Assembly: GCA_963597395.1 (NCBI GenBank)
Contig: CAVBPX010000019.1
Location: 1-40,399 of the forward strand
Length of the DNA: 40,399 nucleotides
Direction of reading: 5' to 3'
Origin: Hallerella sp963597395
GTDB taxonomy: Bacteria; Fibrobacterota; Fibrobacteria; Fibrobacterales; Fibrobacteraceae
Shown in pieces: positions 6,892 through 15,358 of the stretch; positions within the stretch are counted from its first letter, which is position 1; the number at the start of each line of letters is the position of its first letter. Under the pieces are notes generated by a model. The model was not told the origin of the DNA and searched no databases. It worked only from the letters and a program-made list of their open reading frames with translations. Made by a program: the position numbers and the translations under genes.

Positions 6892-9462
6892 ATGGCCGGA
6901 ACACTTCAAGACTACTTGCCGCAAAAGGGTGAAAACGTCACGTCCGAGGATTTGCTCGAACGCTTTCTTTCCTGGGCGGACGAACGGAAAATTAATTTGT
7001 ACGAAGCCCAGGAAAATGCGGTTCTGGAACTTTTCGACGGTAAGAACGTCATTTTGAACACTCCGACGGGAAGCGGAAAATCGCTTGTCGCGATTGCGCT
7101 TCACTTTATGAGCCTTGCCTTTGGTCACCGTTCCGCCTACACGTGCCCCATCAAGGCTCTTGTCAACGAAAAATGGCTCTCGCTTTGCAAGGAGTTTGGG
7201 CCCGAAAATGTCGGGCTTTCGACGGGAGACGCGACCGTCAACGCGGACGCACCGATTCTTTGCTGCACCGCGGAAATTCTTGAAAACCGGGCGCTGTCGG
7301 AAGGTTCGGAACTGGACATCCAGGATGTTGTGATGGACGAGTTTCACTACTACTCCGACAGGGAACGCGGCGTTGCCTGGCAGGTTCCGCTGCTCACGCT
7401 TCCGCAAACGCGTTTCCTGTTGATGTCCGCGACAATCGGAAAAACGCTCTTTTTTGAACAGGCCATTTCAAAATTAAACGGAAAGCCTTGTGTAACCGTG
7501 ACGGGAACGGTGCGCCCGGTGCCGCTTGAATTTTCCTATTCGATGAACGAAATCTCTGCGACCGTCCAGGGCCTTGTGAACGAGGGAAAGGCTCCCGTCT
7601 ATGTGGTCCATTTTACGCAAAGTTCCGCTGCGGAAAACGCCCAGAACTTTACGAGCCTTAATTTGTGTACAAAAGAAGAAAAGGCGAACATCGCCAAGGA
7701 AATTTCCTCGTTTCGCTTTTCGAGCCCGTACGGTCCCGAGTTCAAACGGTTCTTAAAGCAGGGAATCGGCTTGCATCATGCGGGGCTTTTGCCCAAGTAT
7801 CGGATTTTGGTGGAAAAGCTTTCCCAAAAGGGACTTCTCAAGGTGATTTGCGGAACGGACACGCTCGGCGTCGGCGTCAATGTTCCGATTCGCACCGTAC
7901 TTTTTACGCAGCTGTGCAAATATTCCGGCGACAAAACGGCGATTCTCGCCTCCAGGGATTTTCATCAGATAGCGGGACGCGCCGGGCGAAAGGGCTTTGA
8001 CAACGTGGGATATGTCGTTGCGGAAGCTCCGGCCCATGTGATTGAAAATGCGAAGCTCGCAGCCAAGTCTTCGCAGAACGGGAAAAAGTTCGTCAAGCGG
8101 AAACCTCCCGAGCACGGCTTTGTGATGTGGGACGAAAGTACGTTTCGCCGCCTGATCGATTCTCCGCCCGAGCCTCTTGTCTCCCGATTTGATGTTTCGC
8201 ATGGGATGCTTGTGAACGTTCTTTCCCGCAAGACGGACGGTTGCGCCGCCATGCGAAATCTTATCCGCGACAGTCACGAGACCCTCAAGCGCAAAAAGGA
8301 ACTGATGCATCGCGCATTTCAGCTTTTCCGCTCGCTCGTTGAAAAGAACATTGTGGAATTTATACGGAATCCGCAGCCCGGTATGGCACACGTCCGCGTC
8401 AATCTGGACCTGCAGAACGATTTCGCGATGAACGAACCGCTTTCGCTCTACTTGCTCGATACGCTCTCGAAGCTCGACAGGGAAAGCCCTGATTTTGCGC
8501 TGGACGTCATTTCGCTTGTGGAATCGATCGTGGAAAATCCCGAACCGATTTTGCGCGTCCAGCTTCGAAAGGCGAGGGATGCCCGGTATGCGGAACTCAA
8601 GGCGGAGCACGCCGAATACAACAAGATTCAGGATGAACTCGACAAGGTTGAATACCCGAAGCCTTTGCGCGAATTCATCTACACGACTTTCAACGAATTT
8701 GCCGATGAACATCCGTGGGTGGGAACCTTGAACGTGGAGCCCAAATCGATTGTCCGCGAGATGATCGAATGCTTTGACACGTTCAGCGGTTACGTCAAAA
8801 AATACGGTCTTCTTCGGATGGAAGCGGTGCTGCTCCGTCATATCAATTACGTGTATAAGGTTCTTTCGCAGACCGTTCCCGATTCCTTCAAGACGGAAGA
8901 AATCCGCGAAATGGAAGACTATTTGGGCGAGATGATTCGTCGAACGGACTCGAGCCTCCTCGAGGAATGGGAAAGGCTGAAAAATCCGGAATATGTTTCG
9001 AAGGAATCGTCCGAGGAAAAGGCGTTCCATGCCGATGATGCCGCAAACGATATTACGGTGGATAAAAAGAAGTTCCTTGCGCTTTCGCGGTCGCGCATTT
9101 TTTCCGTTCTGTCTCTGTTCAGAAATTGCCGCTTTGCGGAAGCCCTGGACCTTCTTGCCGAAGATCTGGAAGAAGGAAAGCCTCTGGTGGATGCGGAAGG
9201 TGTCCCATGGACCGAAACGCGTCTTGCCGAAATCTTTGCGGATTATACGGCGGAACACGGAAGGTTCAGGCTCGACGGCGAAGCCCGCGCCCTTTCGCAT
9301 ACCGTTTCGAAATGGGGAGCGGAAACGCTTGAAATTTTACAGGTCCTGGTAGATGATGCCGATGATAACGATTTTGGCGTGACGTTCCGGATTTCGCTAT
9401 CGGAGTCCCGGGCCGCGGGCGCACCGCTGATTTCCCTTGCGGGAATAGGACCTGTCGGGTAG
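6892..9462 (+). CDS. Ski2-like DEAD/DEAH helicase (DUF3516-type)
   Basis: The 856-residue product has superfamily 2 helicase motifs in order: Walker A TPTGSGKS (residues 57-64), motif II DEFH (149-152), motif III MSATIG, GIGLHHAGLLPKYR, TDTLGVGVNVP, and motif VI QIAGRAGRKG. DEFH together with GLLPK and GVNVP is characteristic of the Ski2/Mtr4-like group. The C-terminal half of about 450 residues is helical and fits the DUF3516 extension of a bacterial subgroup best known from actinobacteria. It probably unwinds RNA or DNA, but the substrate is unknown. The frame stays open upstream to 6688 through the repeat element. ATG 6892 is preferred because the protein becomes sensible only from there and a promoter-like hexamer lies 7 nt before it. 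It is transcribed alone. Confidence 0.9.
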   Translation: MAGTLQDYLPQKGENVTSEDLLERFLSWADERKINLYEAQENAVLELFDGKNVILNTPTGSGKSLVAIALHFMSLAFGHRSAYTCPIKALVNEKWLSLCKEFGPENVGLSTGDATVNADAPILCCTAEILENRALSEGSELDIQDVVMDEFHYYSDRERGVAWQVPLLTLPQTRFLLMSATIGKTLFFEQAISKLNGKPCVTVTGTVRPVPLEFSYSMNEISATVQGLVNEGKAPVYVVHFTQSSAAENAQNFTSLNLCTKEEKANIAKEISSFRFSSPYGPEFKRFLKQGIGLHHAGLLPKYRILVEKLSQKGLLKVICGTDTLGVGVNVPIRTVLFTQLCKYSGDKTAILASRDFHQIAGRAGRKGFDNVGYVVAEAPAHVIENAKLAAKSSQNGKKFVKRKPPEHGFVMWDESTFRRLIDSPPEPLVSRFDVSHGMLVNVLSRKTDGCAAMRNLIRDSHETLKRKKELMHRAFQLFRSLVEKNIVEFIRNPQPGMAHVRVNLDLQNDFAMNEPLSLYLLDTLSKLDRESPDFALDVISLVESIVENPEPILRVQLRKARDARYAELKAEHAEYNKIQDELDKVEYPKPLREFIYTTFNEFADEHPWVGTLNVEPKSIVREMIECFDTFSGYVKKYGLLRMEAVLLRHINYVYKVLSQTVPDSFKTEEIREMEDYLGEMIRRTDSSLLEEWERLKNPEYVSKESSEEKAFHADDAANDITVDKKKFLALSRSRIFSVLSLFRNCRFAEALDLLAEDLEEGKPLVDAEGVPWTETRLAEIFADYTAEHGRFRLDGEARALSHTVSKWGAETLEILQVLVDDADDNDFGVTFRISLSESRAAGAPLISLAGIGPVG

Positions 9463-9531
9463 AATCCGAAGTTTTATTTTACCGAAATAGACTTTCCGCC
9501 AAATTTCAGAATGACGGGAAACTGTCCCCCT

Positions 9532-11550
9532 CTACAATCCGCGTTCGAGCGTGTAGTCGGAAATCGTAATCAGGGAATCGAGCATGCCTTCCAAAAGTTC
9601 TTTCTCGGGCGGGAGTTTTTTTGCAAGGTCGTTGTTTTGATGCGTGTCCTTTTCGGCGAAAAGCCATCGGGTTTCGTCGCCTCGGACCGGGTAACGCGAG
9701 ATGAAACGGTAGCCGTTGTATCCGACGGCCGCATATCCGAAGTAGGCGCCTAGCGAAAGGCCTGTTCCCGTTTCGCGCAAAAGGTTGTGTCCCATAAAAA
9801 TATTCGGGACGGCAATTCCCGCCAGTTCGAGAATGGTCGGCGCAATGTCCATTTGGGAAGTTGTCGCCGTATCCTGCGCGGCTTCGATGCCTTTTCCGGA
9901 AATGACGAAGGGAATCCATGTCGCATTGGAAAATCCTCCGCCGGTCATTGTGGAAACGCCGTTTTCGCCGAGCGGAAAACCGTGATCCGCCATAATGATC
10001 AGGTAGGTATTTTGAAACCAGTCCTCGTTTTGAACTTTGTGTACAAAGCGGGCGAGCTGTCTATCGGCATAGCGCATTGTGTAGTTGATGCGCTCCGTAA
10101 GAGGCTTTTGTTTTTCGGATTCGGGCATTCCGGCCGCAAAGTTGAACGGATAGTGGTTGGACCTTGTCGCAATGGTCGCGAGGAACGGAGAACCTTGCCG
10201 TGCGAGCGTGTCGCGGATGAACTTCGTCGTATGGTCAAAGAACGTGGAATCGTCTTCGCGGCTTCGGTCGTAATGCTCCGCGTTATACCATTTGGCCATC
10301 CAGACTCCCAGATTGTCCCAGGCCGGGTCGGCGGCCGAAAAATAGTGGGCGACGTAGCCCGAGTCCTTGAGGACCGAAGCAAAGCTCGGGAGATTGACGT
10401 GCGCAAGGTCGGTCGCTTCGGCAAGGCGCGAATGATGCGGAATTCCCGTGTGGGTCGAAAGGATTCCGCCGGTGGTGGGAAGGCCGCTCGAAAACATCCG
10501 CATAAAGGCTCGCCCGCTGCTTGCAACGGAATCGAGGAACGGCGTCGGGGAAGGCTTTCCCGGATTCAGGTAGCCGACGTTCAGTCCGCGGTGGGATTCC
10601 AAAAAGACGACGATAAAGTTCGGCCTTTGCGCCCGCTGTGTACGAAGCTGCTCGCTTTCGAGAAGTTCGCGCCTGGGAACGCGGTAAAGCGGAAGGTGCG
10701 CCGTGGAATCTTCCGGAAATTCCCACAGGGAATCTCCTTCGACCGTTTGCCACAACTCCCGGTAAAACTTTTGGTAGGGGAGAATTTCGCTCTCGGAAAT
10801 TCCCGCCGCCCGCTTACCGGAAAACATTTCGTCGTAAACGAGCGAAACGATCGGTTTGAGCTTTGTCATCCGCGCGTTTCCGGTCCAGATGACATGGATA
10901 AACAAAAAGGCGAGAACGTAAAACGCGAACATGGCAACGGGAAGTTTTGGAATCCACGTGCGCTCTTTTTTTTGAACCATCCGCTTCAGCAGACGATAGA
11001 CTGCATAGGTCGCAGGCAAAATCAGCGCCAGAACAAAGAACTGGAGAAACGGAACGGAACCGTCGTTTGCCACATAGTCCCAGAACATCTTGAGCGAGGA
11101 CGTATCCTTGTAGGTGTTGATGATTCCAAACGAAAGATGGCTCCCGAGGAACCTTTGCACCTCGTCGTCGAGAAGCGAAAAAAGCAGAATGACGGAATGA
11201 AAAATGACATAGAGAAAAAGCCAGACCGCTTCAAACGAAAACTTTCCTTCGGAACACTTGGACGCGAACCTCGACCGGATAAACTTCTGGACAAACAGCA
11301 CACAAAGAAAAACGACGAGCGCATTGAAAATCCACACGAAGTCGATGCACACCGCATGGAAAATGTACCAGTCCGGCTTGCTTACAAAAGGAAATCCGTA
11401 GGGGTTTTCGCGAAAAAGCAAAAGCACGCGCAAAAGGATGTGCGAAACCCAGAACGCAAGCGAGACGAGAAGCCAACGGGAAATGTCGAACCTTTTCGTT
11501 GAATCGGAAAACAGAAACTTGATTTTTTGCATTGACAGAAATTTAAACAT
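9532..11550 (-). CDS. LTA synthase/MdoB-like membrane phosphotransferase (sulfatase fold)
   Basis: About five transmembrane helices fill the N-terminal part, followed by a periplasmic alkaline-phosphatase/sulfatase-fold domain. Motifs visible are FLESH (metal Glu), GLPTTGG (likely nucleophile Thr), SNHYPF, and ADHGFPLGE (metal Asp-His). This matches the family of lipoteichoic acid synthase and glucan phosphoglycerol transferases, which move phosphoglycerol or phosphoethanolamine from phospholipid to a glycan. At about 672 residues the length fits. Possible starts are 11583, 11550 and 11532; 11550 avoids running into the divergent flippase gene and leaves a TAGAAT hexamer on the minus strand upstream. 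The neighbours are a flippase, a LicD-like protein and a TagD-like protein, so it may decorate a surface polysaccharide with phospho-substituents. The substrate is inferred. Confidence 0.88.
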   Translation of the reverse strand: MFKFLSMQKIKFLFSDSTKRFDISRWLLVSLAFWVSHILLRVLLLFRENPYGFPFVSKPDWYIFHAVCIDFVWIFNALVVFLCVLFVQKFIRSRFASKCSEGKFSFEAVWLFLYVIFHSVILLFSLLDDEVQRFLGSHLSFGIINTYKDTSSLKMFWDYVANDGSVPFLQFFVLALILPATYAVYRLLKRMVQKKERTWIPKLPVAMFAFYVLAFLFIHVIWTGNARMTKLKPIVSLVYDEMFSGKRAAGISESEILPYQKFYRELWQTVEGDSLWEFPEDSTAHLPLYRVPRRELLESEQLRTQRAQRPNFIVVFLESHRGLNVGYLNPGKPSPTPFLDSVASSGRAFMRMFSSGLPTTGGILSTHTGIPHHSRLAEATDLAHVNLPSFASVLKDSGYVAHYFSAADPAWDNLGVWMAKWYNAEHYDRSREDDSTFFDHTTKFIRDTLARQGSPFLATIATRSNHYPFNFAAGMPESEKQKPLTERINYTMRYADRQLARFVHKVQNEDWFQNTYLIIMADHGFPLGENGVSTMTGGGFSNATWIPFVISGKGIEAAQDTATTSQMDIAPTILELAGIAVPNIFMGHNLLRETGTGLSLGAYFGYAAVGYNGYRFISRYPVRGDETRWLFAEKDTHQNNDLAKKLPPEKELLEGMLDSLITISDYTLERGL

Positions 11551-11586
11551 TTTGGCGGAGAATAAAATTCTATCTTGTGCCAATCT

Positions 11587-13005
11587 ATGAATGAAGCTTT
11601 GGAAGCCGACAGCCGTTTTTTAAGGAAAGGCGTGATTGTCAATGTCATCGGGACGATCTTGAAGGTATGCGGCCCGGTTTTGACGATAGTCCTTGCCCGT
11701 GTATTCGGACCGGCGGAATTCGGCGTGTTCGTTTCGACGCAAACCCTTTTGCTGACCATTTCCCGGTCGGCGACGCTCGGACTTGACAAGGGCCTTTACT
11801 GGTATTTGCCGCAGAACAGGCTTTGCGGGAGGCCCGCTTATGACGGGGTGATGGAGTCGTTCTGGACGGCGGTTTTTGTCGCCGTCGTTTGCACGGTCGC
11901 CATTTTTGCGGGATCCTTTACGCCGTTAATTTCCAAGGAACTTCCCTGGTATGCCCTTTCGCTTGTGTTTTATGCCGCGTCCTATGTGTTGAGCAATACG
12001 TCGGAGGGAAACCGAAAACCGCAAAATGCCATATTCATCAATTCGTTTTTGGTGGCGGTCCTTTCGCCGGCTTCTTCGATTGCAATGCATTTTTTGGGGA
12101 TTCCCCATGCGCTTCCGCTGGGGCTTCTCGTCGGACAGGTAGGCGGATTTTGCATGCACTTTTTCCTCGTTCGGAAACAGTTCCCGGAAATGCCGATTTT
12201 TCCCGGAAAACGCGTGTCCAGGGCACTGCTCGTCTATTCGCTTCCGTTGGGGTTCAATGAATTCGTGTCGTCGTTCCTTATTCGTTCGAGCCTTTGGATG
12301 GTGATGCTCTTTCTTGGACCGGAAAAGGCAGGGGCCTATGGAATCATGGTGACCATTTCCAATGCGCTGCAGACGATTCGGGTGGGATTTACTCCCATTT
12401 TGACGCCTGTTGTCGCCGGGATGAACCGGGAGCGCCTTCACACTGACCTGAAGCCCGTTTTCTCGTATTGCGTTTCGATGGTAACGTTCATTCAGCTTTT
12501 GATCGGTTTCTTCATCATCCTTTTCCCGAATGAAATTCTGAGCATTGCCGGAAAGGACTTTATTGTGCAGCCGGAAGCCCTGGGCATTTTGCTTTTGGTG
12601 CATTTGCTTTCCGGATTTTGGGGCATGTCGCTTGTGATTATGAACGGTATCGGGAAAAGCCTCTACACGCTGAAGATGAACCTTTTTTCGCTTGCCATAG
12701 CGCTTGTCTCGGGATATTTTTTGATTCCCGCCTTTGGGCTTGTCGGGGCGGCGCTTTCGATGCTCACGTATAATGTCGTCGCCATGATTTGGAACAACGT
12801 TTATCTTGCAAAACTAAAACTTTGGCCCTATTCCTTCGCGCTTTTGAATCGGGGCGTGTGGATTTGCGTCCTTATCGCCTGCTATGTTTTTTTGAATGTC
12901 GGCGTCGTGGAACTGAACCTGTGGCAAAAGGGCATTGCCTATCTGTGCGCACTAGCTGCTCTTGGCCTGCAGTGGCTGTACGATAAAAGGGCGAAATCGG
13001 GGTAA
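11587..13005 (+). CDS. Polysaccharide flippase (Wzx/MOP superfamily)
   Basis: This 472-residue protein is almost entirely hydrophobic with about 12-14 transmembrane helices, and its N-terminus (FLRKGVIVNVIGTILKVCGP) resembles O-antigen and teichoic-acid flippases. The segment FGPAEFGVFV near residue 50 is the usual loop after the first helix. Such proteins translocate lipid-linked oligosaccharide units across the inner membrane. It diverges from the LTA-synthase-like gene and converges, with 7 bp between stop codons, on the LicD-like gene. ATG 11587 is chosen over an upstream TTG at 11575; TATCTT at 11571-11576 would be a -10 at 10 nt distance. Confidence 0.9.
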   Translation: MNEALEADSRFLRKGVIVNVIGTILKVCGPVLTIVLARVFGPAEFGVFVSTQTLLLTISRSATLGLDKGLYWYLPQNRLCGRPAYDGVMESFWTAVFVAVVCTVAIFAGSFTPLISKELPWYALSLVFYAASYVLSNTSEGNRKPQNAIFINSFLVAVLSPASSIAMHFLGIPHALPLGLLVGQVGGFCMHFFLVRKQFPEMPIFPGKRVSRALLVYSLPLGFNEFVSSFLIRSSLWMVMLFLGPEKAGAYGIMVTISNALQTIRVGFTPILTPVVAGMNRERLHTDLKPVFSYCVSMVTFIQLLIGFFIILFPNEILSIAGKDFIVQPEALGILLLVHLLSGFWGMSLVIMNGIGKSLYTLKMNLFSLAIALVSGYFLIPAFGLVGAALSMLTYNVVAMIWNNVYLAKLKLWPYSFALLNRGVWICVLIACYVFLNVGVVELNLWQKGIAYLCALAALGLQWLYDKRAKSG

Positions 13006-13012
13006 TAGGTAA

Positions 13013-13819
13013 TCACTTCCACCAGGCTTCAAAGTTGTGCGAAATGCGCTTTTCCTCGGGCGGAAGCTGCATGTAGTTTCCGTAGAGCTGGTGCAGATAA
13101 AGATCGTAGTTCTTAAAACTCGTGTAGCTTTTATCTTCAAACGTGTAGGAGCCTTGCGGGAGCAAATCGGACTTGTTGAAAATGGCGTCGAAGTTGTGCC
13201 CGGAAAACAGGATGGCAACCCGTTCCGAATTCTGAACCCGATAGCGGTGAAAGACCCATTCGACAAAACGGCAAACGCGCTTCTTTCCGACGACTTTTGC
13301 GAGAATATTGAAAAGGCGCTTGTAAAAAAGCGTCCAGGCGCTGAGTGTCTTGGATGAAAAATCCGTACTCATCGCAAGGCCGACAACGCGCAAAAAGCTG
13401 CAGAAAAAGATAAAGGCCTTGGCGCCAAAAAGGGTTTTCGGCAAGCCGTCAATGGGAAAGATGTCTATCCAGATGCCCTGATAGCCCTTGTGCCTGTCGC
13501 TTTTGATTTCTGTCCGATTGTCAATTGCCTTGGCAAAGGGGTAAAAATAATCGCTTGCGGTATCGTCGATAGCGGAAATCCAGTCGGCATGCTCCCCGTT
13601 TTTGTCTTTTAGGATGGCGAGAAGCTTTTCGTAGTCTTCGCGCTGCATGGCAATGTCCATGTCGTCGTCCCAGGGAATGTATCCCTTGTGGCGGACGGCT
13701 CCCAAAAGGGAACCGTAGGCGATGTAATATTTCAGGTTTTCTTTTTGACAAATTCTGACAATTTCATCCAAAATGGACATTTGGATTTGACGGATTTCCT
13801 TAAAATCGATCTTGCGCAT
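13013..13819 (-). CDS. LicD-family phosphotransferase
   Basis: This 268-residue protein has the LicD nucleotidyltransferase-like signature: AYGSLLGAVRHKGYIPWDDD followed by MDIAM, giving the GS motif and the clustered metal-binding Asp residues, then WIDIFPIDG. LicD enzymes attach phosphocholine, or more broadly phospho-alcohols, to surface glycans from a CDP-activated donor. The upstream TagD-like gene would make such a CDP-linked donor, so the two form a sensible pair. The start ATG 13819 has an AAAGGGA ribosome site (13825-13831). Before the element at 13832-13903 inserted, this start lay 1 nt after the stop of the TagD-like gene. The acceptor glycan is unknown. Confidence 0.9.
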   Translation of the reverse strand: MRKIDFKEIRQIQMSILDEIVRICQKENLKYYIAYGSLLGAVRHKGYIPWDDDMDIAMQREDYEKLLAILKDKNGEHADWISAIDDTASDYFYPFAKAIDNRTEIKSDRHKGYQGIWIDIFPIDGLPKTLFGAKAFIFFCSFLRVVGLAMSTDFSSKTLSAWTLFYKRLFNILAKVVGKKRVCRFVEWVFHRYRVQNSERVAILFSGHNFDAIFNKSDLLPQGSYTFEDKSYTSFKNYDLYLHQLYGNYMQLPPEEKRISHNFEAWWK

Positions 13820-13831
13820 ATTATCCCTTTA

Positions 13832-13903
13832 GGTCACCTCTAAAAATTCATTTTCAAAAATTTGGTTGCATTTTCTTAACCAAAGCAATTTTTAGAGGTT
13901 CCC
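13832..13903 (+). repeat. MITE-like element, copy 4 (short form, 72 bp) inserted at the tagD 3' end
   Basis: It has the full 17-bp termini and the inner pair TTTGGTT/AACCAAA. Flanks TTTA (13828-13831) and TTTA (13904-13907) form a target duplication. On the minus strand the element supplies about eight codons and the stop (13876-13878) of the TagD-like gene. Removing it with one TTTA restores the minus-strand junction CTAAAGGGATAATATG, in which the upstream gene ends and licD starts almost at once. Confidence 0.92.
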
Positions 13904-14298
13904 TTTAGAATTTCCTTGATTAGGGATGTGGAAATTCCTTCGGTTCTCGGCAGGACGACAACTTCCCTGTGGTGCTCGCCGCACCATTTTTCCGCTGCGA
14001 GAAAGCTCGGATTGGTTTGGTCGGGACCGCGCGCGAAAGTATCGAAATCAACCTTTTGCACAATATCTTCGGCCGTCTTGTAGGTTACGACATCATCGAC
14101 ATATCGGATGGCGGCCACCATGTAGCAACGCTGTTCCGTTGTATAGGTCAGTTTTGCTCCCGGCTTGAACTTTGTGACATAGTCCGCTTCCTGTACGGCG
14201 ACCGTCAAATGGTCGCCCAGCGCCTTGGCCTTGCGGAACAGTTCCATATGGCCAAAGTGAAGCAGATCGAAAACACCGATGGTTAAAATTCGTTTCAT
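13876..14298 (-). CDS. Glycerol-3-phosphate cytidylyltransferase-like protein (TagD-like)
   Basis: This 140-residue cytidylyltransferase has the HxGH motif (HFGH, residues 14-17) and RTEGISTS (118-125), the two CTP-binding signatures of the TagD/GCT family. The reaction would be CTP plus a phospho-alcohol (such as glycerol 3-phosphate) giving a CDP-alcohol. Beside LicD it probably activates the phospho-group added to a surface glycan; the exact alcohol cannot be read from sequence. The last eight residues (GTSKNCFG) and stop codon come from repeat copy 4; without it the protein would end KEILKG. The C-terminus follows the conserved core, so function is probably kept. Start ATG 14298 begins the conserved MKRILTIGVFD; the frame extends upstream without homology. 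Confidence 0.88.
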   Translation of the reverse strand: MKRILTIGVFDLLHFGHMELFRKAKALGDHLTVAVQEADYVTKFKPGAKLTYTTEQRCYMVAAIRYVDDVVTYKTAEDIVQKVDFDTFARGPDQTNPSFLAAEKWCGEHHREVVVLPRTEGISTSLIKEILKGTSKNCFG

Positions 14299-14334
14299 AA
14301 TTTTCTTGGTAAAAATAAATAAAGTTCCGTTTTC

Positions 14335-14340
14335 TATTTT
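14335..14340 (+). promoter_or_regulatory. -10-like hexamer TATTTT before the GT8-like gene
   Basis: It lies 7 nt before ATG 14348 with no Shine-Dalgarno. It sits in the 49-bp gap shared with the divergent tagD-like gene. Confidence 0.4.
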
Positions 14341-14347
14341 TAGCGGC

Positions 14348-15358
14348 ATGATCAAATACCTCTTTGTTTTGACCAGTTCCCCGAAGGATTTCTTTTGCGA
14401 ACAGACGCTTGTGGCGATTGCGTCGCTTAGGGACCACAATCCGGGAGCCTTTGTGACGCTCCTGACGGATGACCGGACTGCGGAGACGCTTTCGGGGAAG
14501 CGGGCCGCGCTGAAGGATGCGGTCGATGAACTGAAGGTGCTTGCCCTCGACGAAAAGCTCTCGCCGATGCAGCGGTCGCGCTATCTGAAAACGGTCATGC
14601 GGAACGAGGTCGATGGCGATTTTCTTTATATGGATTCGGACATTGCGGTCGTGGGAAGTCTTGAAATTCCCGAGGAATGGAAGGGCGGAATTTATGCCGT
14701 GTTGGATTTTCACACCAACCTGCACAAGGCCATCAATCGCAAAAAGGTTTTGGCCGCGGCCAAAATGCTCGGATTTTCCCCGATTTTAAACGACGAACTT
14801 TTTAACGGCGGCGTCATGTATGCGAGCGACACGCCGGAGGCGCGGGCCTTCTTTAAAAAGTGGCACGAGCTTTGGGAATATTCGGTTTCGAAAAATTATC
14901 CCTACGATATGGCGGCTCTCGCCGAAACGGATTTTTCCTTCGGCTATAAAATTCAGAAGATGCCCGGCGAATGGAATTGCCAGCTCGCTTACGGCAAGCG
15001 CTTTCTTCCGAACGCAAAGATTCTCCATTTCTTCGGGTCGCGGATTATCGATACCTGCGGACGCAAGGTCCCGGATTCCATGGACGCTTTCCTTCCCAAA
15101 ATTTTGCGGAAGAACTTTTATACCGACCTGAAGAATATTCCGGTCCGCGTTTCGGAAAACAAGGAAATTCATATCGACGAATACTACGATTCCGTCATTC
15201 GCAACGCCAAGGATGCCTTCCTTCTGCAAACGAAAAAACTGGGCACCTTTGGCGCGGACGTCGTGCGTTCCTATGCGTTTGCGCGGGCGCTCGCCTTCCT
15301 CTATAAAAAGCTTCCGTTCCTAACGCGGATTCTTGAATGGCTGGGAAAAATCCGATGA
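14348..15358 (+). CDS. GT-A glycosyltransferase, GT8-like
   Basis: This 336-residue cytoplasmic enzyme begins MIKYLFVLTSSP and has a DxD-type metal motif in LYMDSDIAVVG (Asp96, Asp98), followed by FNGGVMY, as in GT8-like nucleotide-sugar transferases. It would transfer a sugar from a nucleotide donor during polysaccharide synthesis. Donor and acceptor are unknown. It overlaps the next glycosyltransferase by four bases (ATGA), so the two are translationally coupled. It diverges from the TagD-like gene, which ties it to the same surface-glycan block. Confidence 0.82.
   Translation: MIKYLFVLTSSPKDFFCEQTLVAIASLRDHNPGAFVTLLTDDRTAETLSGKRAALKDAVDELKVLALDEKLSPMQRSRYLKTVMRNEVDGDFLYMDSDIAVVGSLEIPEEWKGGIYAVLDFHTNLHKAINRKKVLAAAKMLGFSPILNDELFNGGVMYASDTPEARAFFKKWHELWEYSVSKNYPYDMAALAETDFSFGYKIQKMPGEWNCQLAYGKRFLPNAKILHFFGSRIIDTCGRKVPDSMDAFLPKILRKNFYTDLKNIPVRVSENKEIHIDEYYDSVIRNAKDAFLLQTKKLGTFGADVVRSYAFARALAFLYKKLPFLTRILEWLGKIR

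Noticed and set aside
14299..14439. Upstream extension of the TagD-like frame
   Set aside because: The conserved protein begins at MKRILTIG; the extension would overlap the divergent glycosyltransferase gene and has no homology.
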